Below are positions 1 through 11,000 of a stretch of 64,000 nucleotides of DNA, piece after piece. The first letter of the stretch is position 1. Every line of letters begins with the position of its first letter. The DNA is taken from contig OU964918.1 of NCBI GenBank assembly GCA_918807975.1, positions 44,128,477 to 44,192,476 on the forward strand, read 5' to 3'. The notes below the pieces were generated by a model. That model saw nothing but the letters and a program-made list of their open reading frames with translations. It did no database searches and was not told the origin of the DNA. This stretch comes from Aplidium turbinatum (lineage: Eukaryota; Chordata; Ascidiacea; Aplousobranchia; Polyclinidae). The position numbers and the translations under genes were made by a program.

Positions 1-130
1 CCGTGATGACACCATTGTCACGGTTCAAAAGCTGCAGCGCAAGGTGGAGCGGTTGCAAATTGCACTCGGCGATGAAAAAGTGAAAGTGGCTCGACTGAAA
101 ACACAACTTACTGAAACCAACCAACTAAAG
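1..130 (+). CDS. CCDC170-like exon (coiled coil)
   Basis: Open in the frame starting at base 2 for 43 codons. It ends ...ETNQLK with donor AAG|GTTTGC after base 130. The composition (Lys, Glu, Gln, Leu with Leu spacing) is coiled coil. Confidence 0.7.
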
Positions 131-1710
131 GTTTGCTTATGAATAATTTACGATCTTGTGGTGGAATCGGTTCCATGCTTATGAGGCCAGTCAATGAAAC
201 GCGTCTCTGTCCCTAAACAACAAACTCCGTCATTATTGAGCTGCAGACGTTGGCGTCTGCAGACGTTGAATCAATGTAATAATGACTAATTTTGCTCACT
301 GGGTCGGTACTCTTGCCTTATACACTCGATCGCTGAACGCAATGCATCAGCTTTGTGAGAAACATATTTCAAGTTTTTAACATCCTGTAACATAGGAGCT
401 CTTTGTCGAGGCCAGTTTTGTTTGCTGCGTACAATATAGGCTGGCCTGGTAAAAAGTTGATCGTTGACAGCTGAAAAAGAGCTGGTTCATGTAGGCTTAT
501 TTGTTTATTAGGGATGTTTAAACCTAGTCCTAAGCTTATATATTTTTTAAATGTTTCATTGAAACAAAACAAAATTCTTGAAAAGCATTTAATTTAAAAC
601 AAAACCAACAACTTTTGCTTTGAAAGGAAGTATCTTTGTGTTGAACACGTGTAAGCCTGAATAAGTGATTAAATTGGCATTTTCAGGCCGTGACTTTGGA
701 GCAGCGCAGAAAGATCGACGACTTGGTGAACAACGTTGGGAAACTGTCAACAGCCAAGGAAAGGCAAAGACAGAAGCTGTCGACCATGAAGCGCAGTTTA
801 ACGGCAAACGAGTGGCACGCAGGCGAACACCACAGCCGCCTGCTCTCGCAACTTGATTCCGTCACCAATGATTTTAGGTCGACAAAGGCCGTATTGGATG
901 AAACAAAGAAAAGAGAGAAACAGGTAGGATTAGTGTATTTTATTTCATTTTCCACCAACCAGTAATATAAGAATGGATTTATTTCTTTGTTCAAAAGGCT
1001 TTAAGAATTATAAACTAGATAGAACACATCGTATCAAACAAATTTCCAAATTTTTAACTGGAAATAAAAAAAAAACAGCATTCAGGCAGGTACAGGTACA
1101 CTCTCTTTTTCTTACAATTTCAATTTTTCATTCGTTTTTTCTCCTTTTTAATTTTTATTCATTCCTTTCTTTCTAACGCTGATTTGCATGAAATCGTCAG
1201 TCACCTTCCCGTGGTTGCTATCTACACCTCTTGCCTCCCTTTAGGAATTATATATGCTAAAGAATACAAATGCAGTTGACATTCACTGAAAATCTTAACA
1301 TGTTGTTTTATCCTTATTGGGATCATCAAAATGTTCTTTTAGTGGAGGGTTGCCATGCGCCATTCATCGACTTGCTATTGATCTTTCAGCTCCTCAGCTT
1401 CCGTGAGACCATTGCCAGGATGGTCGGCTTGGATGTGAGGACGTTAGCCATCCCTGACTACGAAGTGATCTCCCGTCTGGAGAAGTTGATCAGGAACCAA
1501 GGAGTGGAGGATGTTGCCAACTCAGCACTGGATCGGTCGCTGGATACAATGGGATCCCGTTTCCGAGCCGGTTATGAGGACGACGCGTACAGATCCTCTT
1601 CTCCCAGACGATATCGGTCCCCGTCTCCTCCTCATTACGCAAGAGAAAGTGAACGGAGTTCGAGGAGGCAACATTGCAGGTCAAGATCTTTCTCTCCGAG
1701 AAGATATTGA
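1..1710 (+). CDS. CCDC170-like coiled-coil protein, C-terminal part (3 exons)
   Basis: Three exons join in phase 0: 1-130 (reading frame from base 2), 687-923 and 1390-1710, where the stop lies. The first two encode charged heptad-rich helix typical of a long coiled coil. The last begins LLSFRETIARMVGLD, then IPDYEVISRLEKLI, a short conserved C-terminal block that I associate with CCDC170, a microtubule/Golgi-associated and ciliary coiled-coil protein. That family assignment is from memory and moderately sure; another centrosomal coiled-coil family is possible. The protein ends in an Arg/Ser-rich tail of about 45 residues with several SPRRY/SPSPP-type repeats. The 5' exons are outside the window. 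Introns are about 560 and 470 bp; the first holds a palindromic MITE. Confidence 0.72.
211..303. repeat. Palindromic MITE, copy 1
   Basis: It has a CTGCAGACG core followed by TTGAATCAATGTAATAATGA, with outer arms CTCCGTCATTATT on one side and AATTTTGCTCACTGGG on the other. It is the same element as at 15573, 53076, 54650 and 61276, here with a rearranged centre. It lies in an intron of the CCDC170-like gene. Confidence 0.6.
687..923 (+). CDS. CCDC170-like exon (coiled coil)
   Basis: 79 codons between acceptor TTTTCAG|GCC and donor AAACAG|GTAGGA, phase 0 at both ends. It encodes AVTLEQRRKIDDLVNNVGK and then a helix rich in Lys, Arg, Ser and Gln, continuing the coiled coil. Confidence 0.75.
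1390..1710 (+). CDS. CCDC170-like terminal exon
   Basis: The acceptor is TTGATCTTTCAG|CTC. The open frame of 106 codons ends at TGA 1708-1710. A conserved-looking block (FRETIARMVGLDVRTLAIPDY) precedes a basic, serine-rich tail. An open frame extends upstream to 1270, but its residues are hydrophobic and unlike the rest, so I treat 1270-1389 as intron. Confidence 0.75.
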   Translation, partial: LLSFRETIARMVGLDVRTLAIPDYEVISRLEKLIRNQGVEDVANSALDRSLDTMGSRFRAGYEDDAYRSSSPRRYRSPSPPHYARESERSSRRQHCRSRSFSPRRY

Positions 1711-3030
1711 ACTTTCCTCTCGGAACAATGTTAACAACTTTCTGTAGAATATCACATAATGATACTTATAATGATGATGGTAATTACTGCACAGTGATTG
1801 GTTAAATGGGAGAGTAGAAGTTAGCTGGACATGAGTGAGATTTTCAACGGATTTCCTTCAAGTTCTTTTTCAAGATTTAAACATTTGTTTAAATTTTATT
1901 TGGTTTGCGGAAATCTCATCAATCAGTCCTGGTGTGAATTTCACATTGTTATAGCTTGTGTCACACACTTTTTGAACTACGGTGCTCATATACGTCTCAT
2001 ATTTTTATTCACATTTCTATTGCTATCTATCGCTATGTTTTACCGTCACTTATCTAGTACAAAAGAGACTCTAAATAACTGAATAGTTCTGTTTTTAATT
2101 AGATGCAAAGCTCAGGTTTGCTTTTTTCGTTTCATTAGTTTCTAGGTTCTTTCCTATGGCGTCATACAATTCTACTCATTTTTGCATTTTTTTTAGCTCA
2201 AACTGATGTTTCTTTTGCTGTTTTCAATTTTGCATTACTGTCATGAATTTGTATGAAAAGTGGTATTTTTGTTGTTTCAAAGAAAACTAGTTACTTTGTT
2301 TTTCAATTTGTAACAAGATATGCAAAGTTCACAATCCAAATATTATTTCACTACTTTGAAAGATGTCATACTTATCACACGTCCAACTTCGATGCGCACT
2401 TGTTACACTTCCGCAATGTTTTTCAGTTCAGTTAGCAAGCGCAGCACTTTTTTTTATCTAATAGCTTATTTTATGTAGCAGTATGTATTGTAAAATCGTA
2501 TGTGGCACAGTATAAGTACTTTTTTTGATTGTTATCGCTTGTTTGCTGATGTGTCTTCATCTGCACTTTGGAGATAGTCCATTCAAACCAACGCACGTAT
2601 CTTTCGCTGCTTTATCTCACTGCGGGATCGAAAGGGCAAACGTTGTTTGCTCAATTCTCGAACAATCGAACTTGTTAGCCACTAAAGACAATCCATTTCG
2701 CATTCTTTGAAAACAAACCCCGATTAGTTTACCTAATTTTGTAAGATTTCAAACTTAGATTGACTTTCTTTTAACTCATTTCAGAACAAGAAAAAATAAA
2801 ATATGATCTTTATACTGTAGTGCATAATTAATTATGTTTTGAATTATAAACTAAGTATATAATTATAGGCCTATTCTATTATGTAGTAACAATACTAATA
2901 AATGTAGGAGCATCGTTTTAGGTGAAAGCATTGTTATTAACATGTGGAGACGTAGAATTGGTGTCGTTTTACATTGTTTATCGAGCACGAACTAGTTTAT
3001 ATACTTTTATAATATGCAAATAAAGCATTT
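1711..3030 (+). other. 3' UTR / intergenic after CCDC170-like gene
   Basis: No coding frame is recognisable. Candidate polyadenylation signals AATAAA occur at 2795-2800 and again near 2900 and 3010. The first is the simplest end for the transcript. Confidence 0.4.
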
Positions 3031-3344
3031 CTAAATTTGGTACTCGTTTGTCAAAAAGCACATTGCACTTTTGCTTTATTTATTCGCATGAAAAAAGTGA
3101 AAATACTTTTTTTCGGTGCTCTCAAAACGTAAGGTCCACCGCGAAATGTCGCCTATTCAGATGCAGCCTGTTTACGGCGTCATCCGCCTCATCTTATAGT
3201 GAGGTAGATCTCACGCTAAAGTCGCACTGGTAGCCTATGTAATATATATACCCATCTCTACTGACATAGATCTACTTGGTAAATGTACGCCTACAAAGTG
3301 TGTATTTCTAGAATAAATGTATTGAAGTTTAGATAACATCTTTG

Positions 3345-3859
3345 CAGAGATGTACGTATACGCCGCAAATTCTACGCCGCATACTTGCGGCGTAGACTTT
3401 TTGTTTACGCTAACGCTTGCGGCCACATTTTTTTGGATAGTTTGCGCTTGAGGCTACGCTGTAAAGTTTTCCCGGTTTTTTAGCGCATAGCGTCAACGCA
3501 TACTTTTTAATGTATTTTTTCGCTACAACACGCCAATACCTTTCAGCGCTGCAGTTGAAAGAATGTTTTCAATGGGCAAAGACATATTGGAACCAAAACA
3601 CAGCAAAATGTCAGATGAACACTTTCATATGCTTGTGTTTCTTCGTGGAAATTCAAAATAAAACTTGTTTGTTTCGAGTGGTTTATACGTGTGAATGTTT
3701 GGCACCTTGCATACACAGTAAGTTTACGCTAGTGTATGCGTTGACGCTGACGCCGCCAACTTTTTTTACAAGTTGCGTTGACGCATACGGCGTATGAATT
3801 TTCGAACGTTTGCGTTTACGCTGACGGCGTCAATATTTTTGTATGCGCGTACATCAGTG
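3345..3859 (+). mobile_element. hAT transposon, internally deleted (515 bp)
   Basis: The left end reads CAGAGATGTACGTATACGCC and the right end is the inverted GCGCGTACATCAGTG. It is flanked by an exact 8-bp duplication CATCTTTG (3337-3344 and 3860-3867). Between GC-rich subterminal repeats it keeps one coding remnant, 3538-3661 (+): SAAVERMFSMGKDIL...KMSDEHFHMLVFLRGN, the end of the hAT C-terminal dimerisation domain, with its own stop. A related 2.1-kb copy lies at 11026-13174 in the opposite orientation. Confidence 0.88.
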
Positions 3860-3867
3860 CATCTTTG

Positions 3868-5340
3868 TCTACCTTCTTCCTTTGATAGAAATGTAATTAC
3901 AAATCCAATTATCTGTTCAAGTCATGGACAATGTAGCGGTAGATCTCACGCTATAGTGCAGTCAACTTTACAAAATCGTAGCACCTTTTTTGTTAGGTAC
4001 AGATATATTTTTAACGAGTATTTTCTATCCTAATAAATAACAAAAAATATAAAAAAGTAAGAAAACAAAAAAGATAGCCTATGCAGAATCATAAACTGAA
4101 TAGTCACTCGAAAACTATTTTAAGAGTTTATTTTACACACAGCCTACTGTATAACAGACTCACTTTCGAAACCTCTGATGCAGTAATGTTTCTCATCAAT
4201 TCGTTAGTTCCTTCACTCTAATCTTCGCCTTGCCTTGGTTTGAGCCGATCAATTGTTGATTGGTCGCTAAATTGCGAAAGAGAAAATCGTAACGTGCGCG
4301 GCTCTTGATGGAAAATTGACACTATTTTTGTTGGGTTGTAGCCTAATTTGTAAGTTTTCATACATCGAGCTGAAACGAGAGAGCCAACAAGTTGAAGTCA
4401 TAGAATTTTTTTTTTTGGTTCTAAACCAAGCAAGTACAGTATTTCTCCAGATTCTCAAGCTGATCCATAACATTTTCTGCACTGGTTTGCCTCATCTGGA
4501 AAAGACTACCGATTTGTCAACTTCGCTTTACTCTTTTGTTTTATTTCACCATTTATTTTTGCCCTATAAATCTGTCTGGATTAGGCTATTGGTCTACGTC
4601 AGCTACGTACGTCACTGAACTAAATTTTTGTGTAAACCGACACAAGAAACTAATAAGCATGAAGAATCCGCTCAACCAACAGCAGCCCATTGCCTTACTG
4701 AGACATAATTTCTTGCCGCGCATGGAGCCGACGTCTTTTCTAGCTTTGCGCAAATGGTCTCAGCGCGTTGGTATTGAGATTTCGTAAAAACAAACGCTTC
4801 TGGTTCGATTCTCGAGGTGTGCGCTTCAGCAACGCATTTCAAGGACTGCTCTCGATTCTTAATAGGCACCTGGGAGATAAAATAGTTCAGAGATAACACT
4901 TCTTCCACAACAATCGCAAAGTTTATTCTGTCGAACTGGATGATCAGCCTGCATCAGTAGTTCAAAGCTTCTAGGCTACAAGCATGCGAAACTGCTAGGG
5001 TTAGACTCTCAAAAAACCTTTCTCAGTCCAGGGATAAAGATTCAATCAATATTTTTTTTTCTCAATCATATTGTAGTAGACTATTTCGTAAGTTATTATT
5101 CATATCATTATAATTATATCATACCATTTGTATTTCAGTATTGTTATATCATAGTATTTAATGGTAAGAAAACCCCGTTCAATGTTCGTAATTAAGCGAA
5201 CCCCGAACCCATTAAACTATTTACAGTAATTTGCAAGCATAATTAACCAGGTTCAACTTTGTTTCAAATACAATACCGGTATTGATAAAGTTTTGGTTGC
5301 AATGTATGGATTGCTAATGAAAATTGTAAATATAGGCTAC
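3868..5340. other. Intergenic, no gene seen
   Basis: Only short open frames on both strands, none with recognisable similarity or splice context. AT-rich. Nothing else supported. Confidence 0.4.
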
Positions 5341-5754
5341 TGTTAAAGCAAGGGTGTCAAACTAAAATTGCTCTGAGGGCCAAATAAATGCTTGTAAATT
5401 ACGTTAACTTGAGGGCCGCAACACTTTTTTGCATTGCGGAAAGTTAAAGCCTGTTTTCCTGGCCCGTTCCGCCATTCTAAATATTGCGGACGGGTCATAC
5501 AGAGTTTTCGATTCACACTCTCATTACACAGGTACCTCGACTCCCCATCCTGACTCCCACGACCTATGATGGTAGACCTTTCCCGGGTGCATCGCCACCC
5601 CATATTCACGCCACTCTCCGCCGCCACTGGTTAGCTTATCACCGTTCAATAAACAAAATAACAAAGAACGCAATGAAGGAGGTATTGAAAATGCACCAAA
5701 TACGTAAGATCGCAAAAAAGAAGGAATAGTAGCCTAATAAGAACAAAAAGTTAG

Positions 5755-7050
5755 AAAAATACTGTAAAAATGAAAAAGAAATGCAAACGTAAAGACCTGG
5801 ACCTGAAGAGCAAAATCAGGGCAAAATTCTTGCAGCTAACTTCCAAAAAGTGCGAAAAAAACAAAATTCTGAAGAAGTGACTGCCGCAAATATAGTTTAC
5901 CAATGTGAAGATGAATAGGTAATGTGATTGTCTTCTTTTTTTATTCGCGCAACGCTCAGAGTTCAAGATGGAAAAGCACTACATCTTGCAAGTTTACAAT
6001 TTTGCATATAAAATAGATTTGTTCCCTGTCTCATCATTAGTGCGTCCGCTCCGGGAGCCGTCCACACACCCAAACACTCAGCAGGCACACCATAATTACC
6101 TGGAAGATACCTACCGAGGGACTTACTCTGACCGAAAGGACCCACCGCGGTAGACGGTATAATCTGTGAATGTAAAAATGATGTTTATTGGCTGCCTCAA
6201 GCTGATCTGCTTGTTTCGACTTTCCTCTTGCTGATGTTGGAGCAGACTAGAAGATGGCGGGTTAAGTTCGAGAACGAGCGCGTTTTGGTAGAGAATTGAT
6301 TTTAATTTGATTTGAGTTTGTTTGTTTGTGTGTGTGTTTTCTCTTGTTGCCCGCTTGAAGAAGGGCATCTGCTTGTGGAAAAATGGGCCACTGCAGTCTG
6401 ACATCTCATTTGGCGGAGATGCCAGATAGGGGCCGCCAGAGGAAGGGTAGCTTTCGCTGACCCCAGAGTCTTCTTGGGATTGGCCGCTGCAATCCTGTCA
6501 TCCCAAGGCGAGTGGGATAACGGAGAAGTACGGTTAAAGATTTCCCACTGCAATCACTCTTCCGGCATCGGGCGGTTTCAGATAATGAGAGGGACGTGTT
6601 AAAGATGAGTTGTTACGACCTTGGTTGTCTAAACTTCTTCAAAGATGTTCTACGACCGTACTGTGCTAGTGAGACCCACCGCTGCAATCAGTCGTCCCTA
6701 CCATCGAGGACGGCTGAGAAGGGCGGTTGAAGAGAGAGTCTGGTTCTTCTTTCTTCGACTGATTCTTCTTTCTTCTGACCGTAGGAGGAGGTTTGGAAGG
6801 AATGGAAATGTCAGATGACAAAGGTATGTTATGCTTTTGTGTTATGTCTTTTGTTTTTGTCATGATCATAGAAAAAAAAGAAAAATACTGTAAAAATGAA
6901 AAAGAAATGCAAACGTAAAGACCTGGACCTGGAAAGCAAAATTCTTGCAACTAACTTCCAAAAAGTGCGAAAAAAACAAAATCCTTGAAGAAGTGACTGC
7001 GTAAATATAATCTAACAGTGTGAAGATGAATAGGCAATGTGATTGTCTTC
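5755..7050. repeat. 175-bp direct repeats around a 945-bp insert
   Basis: Both repeats start AAAAATACTGTAAAAATG, run through GCAAACGTAAAGACCTGG and end GTGATTGTCTTC. They differ by a few substitutions and small gaps. The insert 5936-6880 is richer in G+C than its surroundings and contains the hairpin repeat units listed separately. Confidence 0.75.
6389..6735. repeat. Degenerate repeat units with variable hairpin arms
   Basis: Four units begin CCACTGCAGTC (6389), CCGCTGCAATC (6483), CCACTGCAATC (6544) and CCGCTGCAATC (6679). Three of them end near a GG-rich segment; 6483 and 6679 share GAGAAG then CGGTT.AAGA. Right after the common start, units 1, 2 and 4 carry short inverted repeats of different sequence: CATCTC/GAGATG, ATCCCA/TGGGAT and AGTCGTCC/GGACGGCT. 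Unit 3 lacks a clear stem. Function unknown. Confidence 0.55.
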
Positions 7051-7281
7051 ATTGTGATGCAGCAATATTGGTTTTTCTCACGCCATAAAATGGCGTAACA
7101 TACCACTTAAAAATTATGTGACGTTTGCTGGCATTTCCGGATTTTTTTTAGCAATTTTAGAGTGCATTTATCTTGCTAGGTGGGCAGTGAAAGAGATTGA
7201 ACTTTCCAAAAATTCAAAAATGCATCACGGGCCGCACCAAAACGTCCTCGCGGCCACGTGTTTGAGACCCTTGAGTTAAAG

Positions 7282-7869
7282 TCATAACTTTTAAAACCTT
7301 TGTTAAACAGAAGTCACACTTTAAATTCAACTTATGACAATCATGGGCAGTCAAAACGTAAGGCCCATAATAATTGAATAGCTGTAGCTACGTAGGCCTA
7401 TAGGCCTACGCCATTGCAGATTTAATCATATTTTTATAATTTAATTTTAGCAAGCTGGTACAAACTGTTTTTGGCTTACATAATATATAAAAGCCTTATG
7501 ACGACCAAGTATTATTGCAATAATTTGTAACACTGGGTTTATTACACTGCAATAGTCTATGACCTATGTAACCTACTTTTAATTCCTAAATAATTTATGT
7601 CTATATCCAAGAAGATTAATGCTTTTCCTGTTCTATTGATTCAAAGTCAAAGTTCTGTTGTAGAAACAAGGTTGTTACATTGGTATCTCAATATTAATAA
7701 TTTATGAATAACCCCTGTTCCGTCACGAACTAAAGCTTGGAGAATATAGATCTTTGTCAATGTCTCTATCATTAGACAAGTTAATGTTCAGCAGGTGGAG
7801 AAGAGACAATTTGTTTTTCTGTAAGTTCTGTTCTAGTCTATTTCAGAGAAAAATCAATACCAGAGCAAA
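7282..7869. other. Upstream region of the TRAF gene
   Basis: No coding frame. It holds the palindromic word GTAGGCCTATAGGCCTACG near 7395. A promoter and 5' UTR for the TRAF gene are expected here, but I see no firm core promoter motif. Confidence 0.35.
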
Positions 7870-8072
7870 ATGAGTGCGTCGAAAGTAAAGCGACTTAACT
7901 TCATAAACAGTCGCCCAAACTCAGTCGCAAGCAGCAACATTAGTTCTGATTCGAGCTTTTCTGGAAGTCAGATATCTCTTCCCAACTCTGTTTTCTCTGT
8001 GAGTATCGATGATGATGAACCGTGGCGAATTGCTTTGCTTGCAAAACTGTTTGTCGAACCTTTAGAAAACAG
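7870..8072 (+). CDS. TRAF exon 1 (start codon)
   Basis: ATG 7870 opens 67 codons rich in Ser and Asn. The donor AACAG|GTAGGT leaves two bases of a split Arg codon. This Met is the first in frame; upstream bases include in-frame stops. Confidence 0.8.
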
Positions 8073-11000
8073 GTAGGTTGAACACAAGTCACAAGTTTAC
8101 ACAGCCTACCGTTATTGGTCAAAATAACTGCCGTCGCAGTTTTAGGAACCGATAAAACTTAGGATTCTTTTTTCAAGAATTAGGATAAATCTGAAGGTAA
8201 TTTTGCTACATTTTCTGATATGCTTCTGATATGTCAGATTAAATTATGCGGACCTTTAGGCGATCAGTATGGGTAGGTAGCAATAAGAATACATTTTGGC
8301 TCATTAATAAAATGAAATAAATTCAATTAAATTTAAGAAAAAAATCAAAGTGACGAAACGAAATTGACGTTTCATCATGAAAAAAGAAATGATAAAAATT
8401 AACCCACGGTGGTTATCGCCAGTTGTCTGCAGTTAAGCAGCAATAACTTCAAAGACAGGGATCTTTCATCAACACCTAGTGGCTAGAATAATTTACCCCG
8501 ACAAACAAAAACTTCACGCTATCAACCTCGGCAATCGGACCAACGGACAGGCCAAAGAAAAAGCATTAAAGTAATTTAAAAACATTAAAAAAAAACTTCA
8601 TGTCATTAGTTGTGCAAGCTAGTCAGAGTTCAAACCTCGAAGTAGCCTATCAAGGTGTCGTGCTTTAAAGACCGATTATGACCGCTTACTTTCACTGCCA
8701 CAGAAACAATGTTTTGTTTCCTGAAAAGTTATCTTAATTGACATTAAATTAAGCTCATCGGTTAGTCTATACTCTAAAGGACACACACTTTTTCCAGATT
8801 TTTATGCGCAAGCTGTCTTCGTGTCCTTCATTTTCCAGTCTCGCTATCGCAATGCGATCATCATGTTTGCTCATCCTGCCTTGGAGATCTGTGTCGAAAG
8901 AAAAGTGTCTGTCCTTCCGACGGAAAACCTTTCATCAGGGAGGAGGCAAGTTTATAAAAGTTATTTTACTCAGGAAAATTTTTTTAGATAATGCCTTTCT
9001 AAAAAGAACGAGAGGCTTATTATAAAAAAAATTGAATCGTTACCAATTTTTTCATTCTTTTCATGTAAAGATCCAAAACTTTTTAGTGGAGTAGGCTATC
9101 AGCTTCAAGTTTAAGCTGGGGTTGTGTGATAACATGTCATATATAAGCTACTGTAGTAGTTTCGCCAACGGTTAAGCCTCCTGTGAAGGTTTAACAGGAT
9201 CTTCGCTAATAAAATAGAAAAAAAAAATAGATGGTCGATACACCAAATGTGTTCAAAAATATGTTTTGGAGAGATTTTTGGCTTAAACCAAGAAAAAATA
9301 TATAAAAAAAATAGGACTAATTATTAGCATTCACGATCTCGAGAAAAAAGTTAATTATTCAGTTTAAATTGAATCAATTCCATTGAATGACTTTTCGCAA
9401 GGTAAATTTTATGATATTGCTCTCGCAATAAACTTTTGTAGGACATGGGGATTGTCATTTCATTCAGACGTGAGTCATATTCTCGCAATTGACTTTCTTG
9501 TGTTTACATCTTTCAAAAGATTTTTAAACGGTAGCTATTATGTGATCAGTAGGGCAATTAAAGTCAAGTTTTTATTACTAAGTTGTTGCGATGTGGTTTA
9601 GCCTAAGTACCAGTTTTGGATACAAGGAGTAGGTCTAAGTTGCAAACTCTTAATTTGATAGGCCAATAAAAAGTCAGTTTTTTATCGTGAGGTCAAATTT
9701 TCAATTTTAGGTGAATAAACTCAATTGTAATTGACAAGCCCTGATCAAATGTTTTCTTTTGAAAGTTGAGAAAAATTGATGCTTTAATAAATTCTTGTTC
9801 ATCAATCTCAATCTGTGCTGACTCTTTAACGTAACCTCACATTAAGCGATAGTGCAATCACCACAGACATCACCTTGCCTTTGCACTAAACTTGTTAGGT
9901 GAGGCAGAAGCATCTCGGTTACTGTGGCTTGTGTTCGACTAATAGGCTATAGACTAGCTCTATTATTCCATGACAGTGCAGTAAGAGTCAACAAATTATT
10001 TTATGTTAGTGTTCAGTATATTGTGCAATAAGCGAGCTCCTTGACATAACCTATGTGATTGTTGTGCGGTTGGCAATAGAGCAGAGCGAGAGGTATGCAA
10101 CCTTTCATACTTCCCGGCCTAATATATTAGCCTATCCGTGTCAGACCGCGGGTCAAACTTGCATTTCTCACCGACTATCTCCACCACAAAAAGAAAGCAA
10201 TTTAGTTTCAAGATAACCAAAATACAAGAAAACTAGACCACACAACTGGCTTTGTTTTTCATTTCATGAACTGGGTGCATTTTTGATTTTTAACAAATGT
10301 AGGCTATGACTTTTACCCTCAGATCACAAAATCGTCTGAGCATGCTGCCCTTGCTTAGCCAACGCACTTCGATAAAGTAGAACAGGTCTCTTTTCTCTTA
10401 ATACGCAGTTAAAATCATCTAAAAACATAATTACAGCAGTGCGATTACAAAACTTGACAAATTTGCTGAATCGGTATGTGTCATTTCAAGAATATTTTTT
10501 GCCCAAGCCAGAAATCAAAGCTTGCCACGGGCCAAATGTTTTCGCTTCTCGGGCCGCATTTGGCCCACAGGTTGCTTACCCCTGCTATAGTGAAAATGTG
10601 ACTCGACAGGGATATAGATTTTGCTTTAACTTGTGAGGTAAATAAGGTTGTTTCATGCAGAATAATTCATGATGCCAAAAGTTAAAGCTTCCAGTGCATT
10701 TAGATCTATACTTCAAGATTTTCCTGGCGAGTTTATGCAAAGTCCCAGCAATAAATTCCAATGAATTATATTGCAACGTCTGCAGCTGTGTGGTTTCTTT
10801 TGCCAAACGCTTTCTTGTTGACCGTCAGAGAAAAACATAAAAATGCAACTTTTTTAAACTAGAAAATGCTTTTCAGCAACATTTTAACCAAAAGCGGTGG
10901 TAATGGTATGTTGTAAAATCATTTGGTCAAGTTAAAGTCTTTAAAGATGAAGCTTTTTTTAAGCGATCCAATGTTTATTACTACCGTCAATTGACGGGCT

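Larger units (their letters stand above)
5349..7273. mobile_element. hAT transposon, non-autonomous, with inner insert
   Basis: The terminal repeats are CAAGGGTGTCAAACT on the left and inverted GTTTGAGACCCTTG on the right. Subterminal GGGCCGC/GGCCAAAT motifs are typical of this hAT group. The flanks TGTTAAAG (5341-5348) and AGTTAAAG (7274-7281) match at 7 of 8 bases. No transposase is left. A segment of about 175 bp occurs twice in direct orientation (5755-5935 and 6881-7050) and brackets a 945-bp insert. The family member at 48393-49112 lies in reverse orientation and lacks the insert. Confidence 0.85.
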
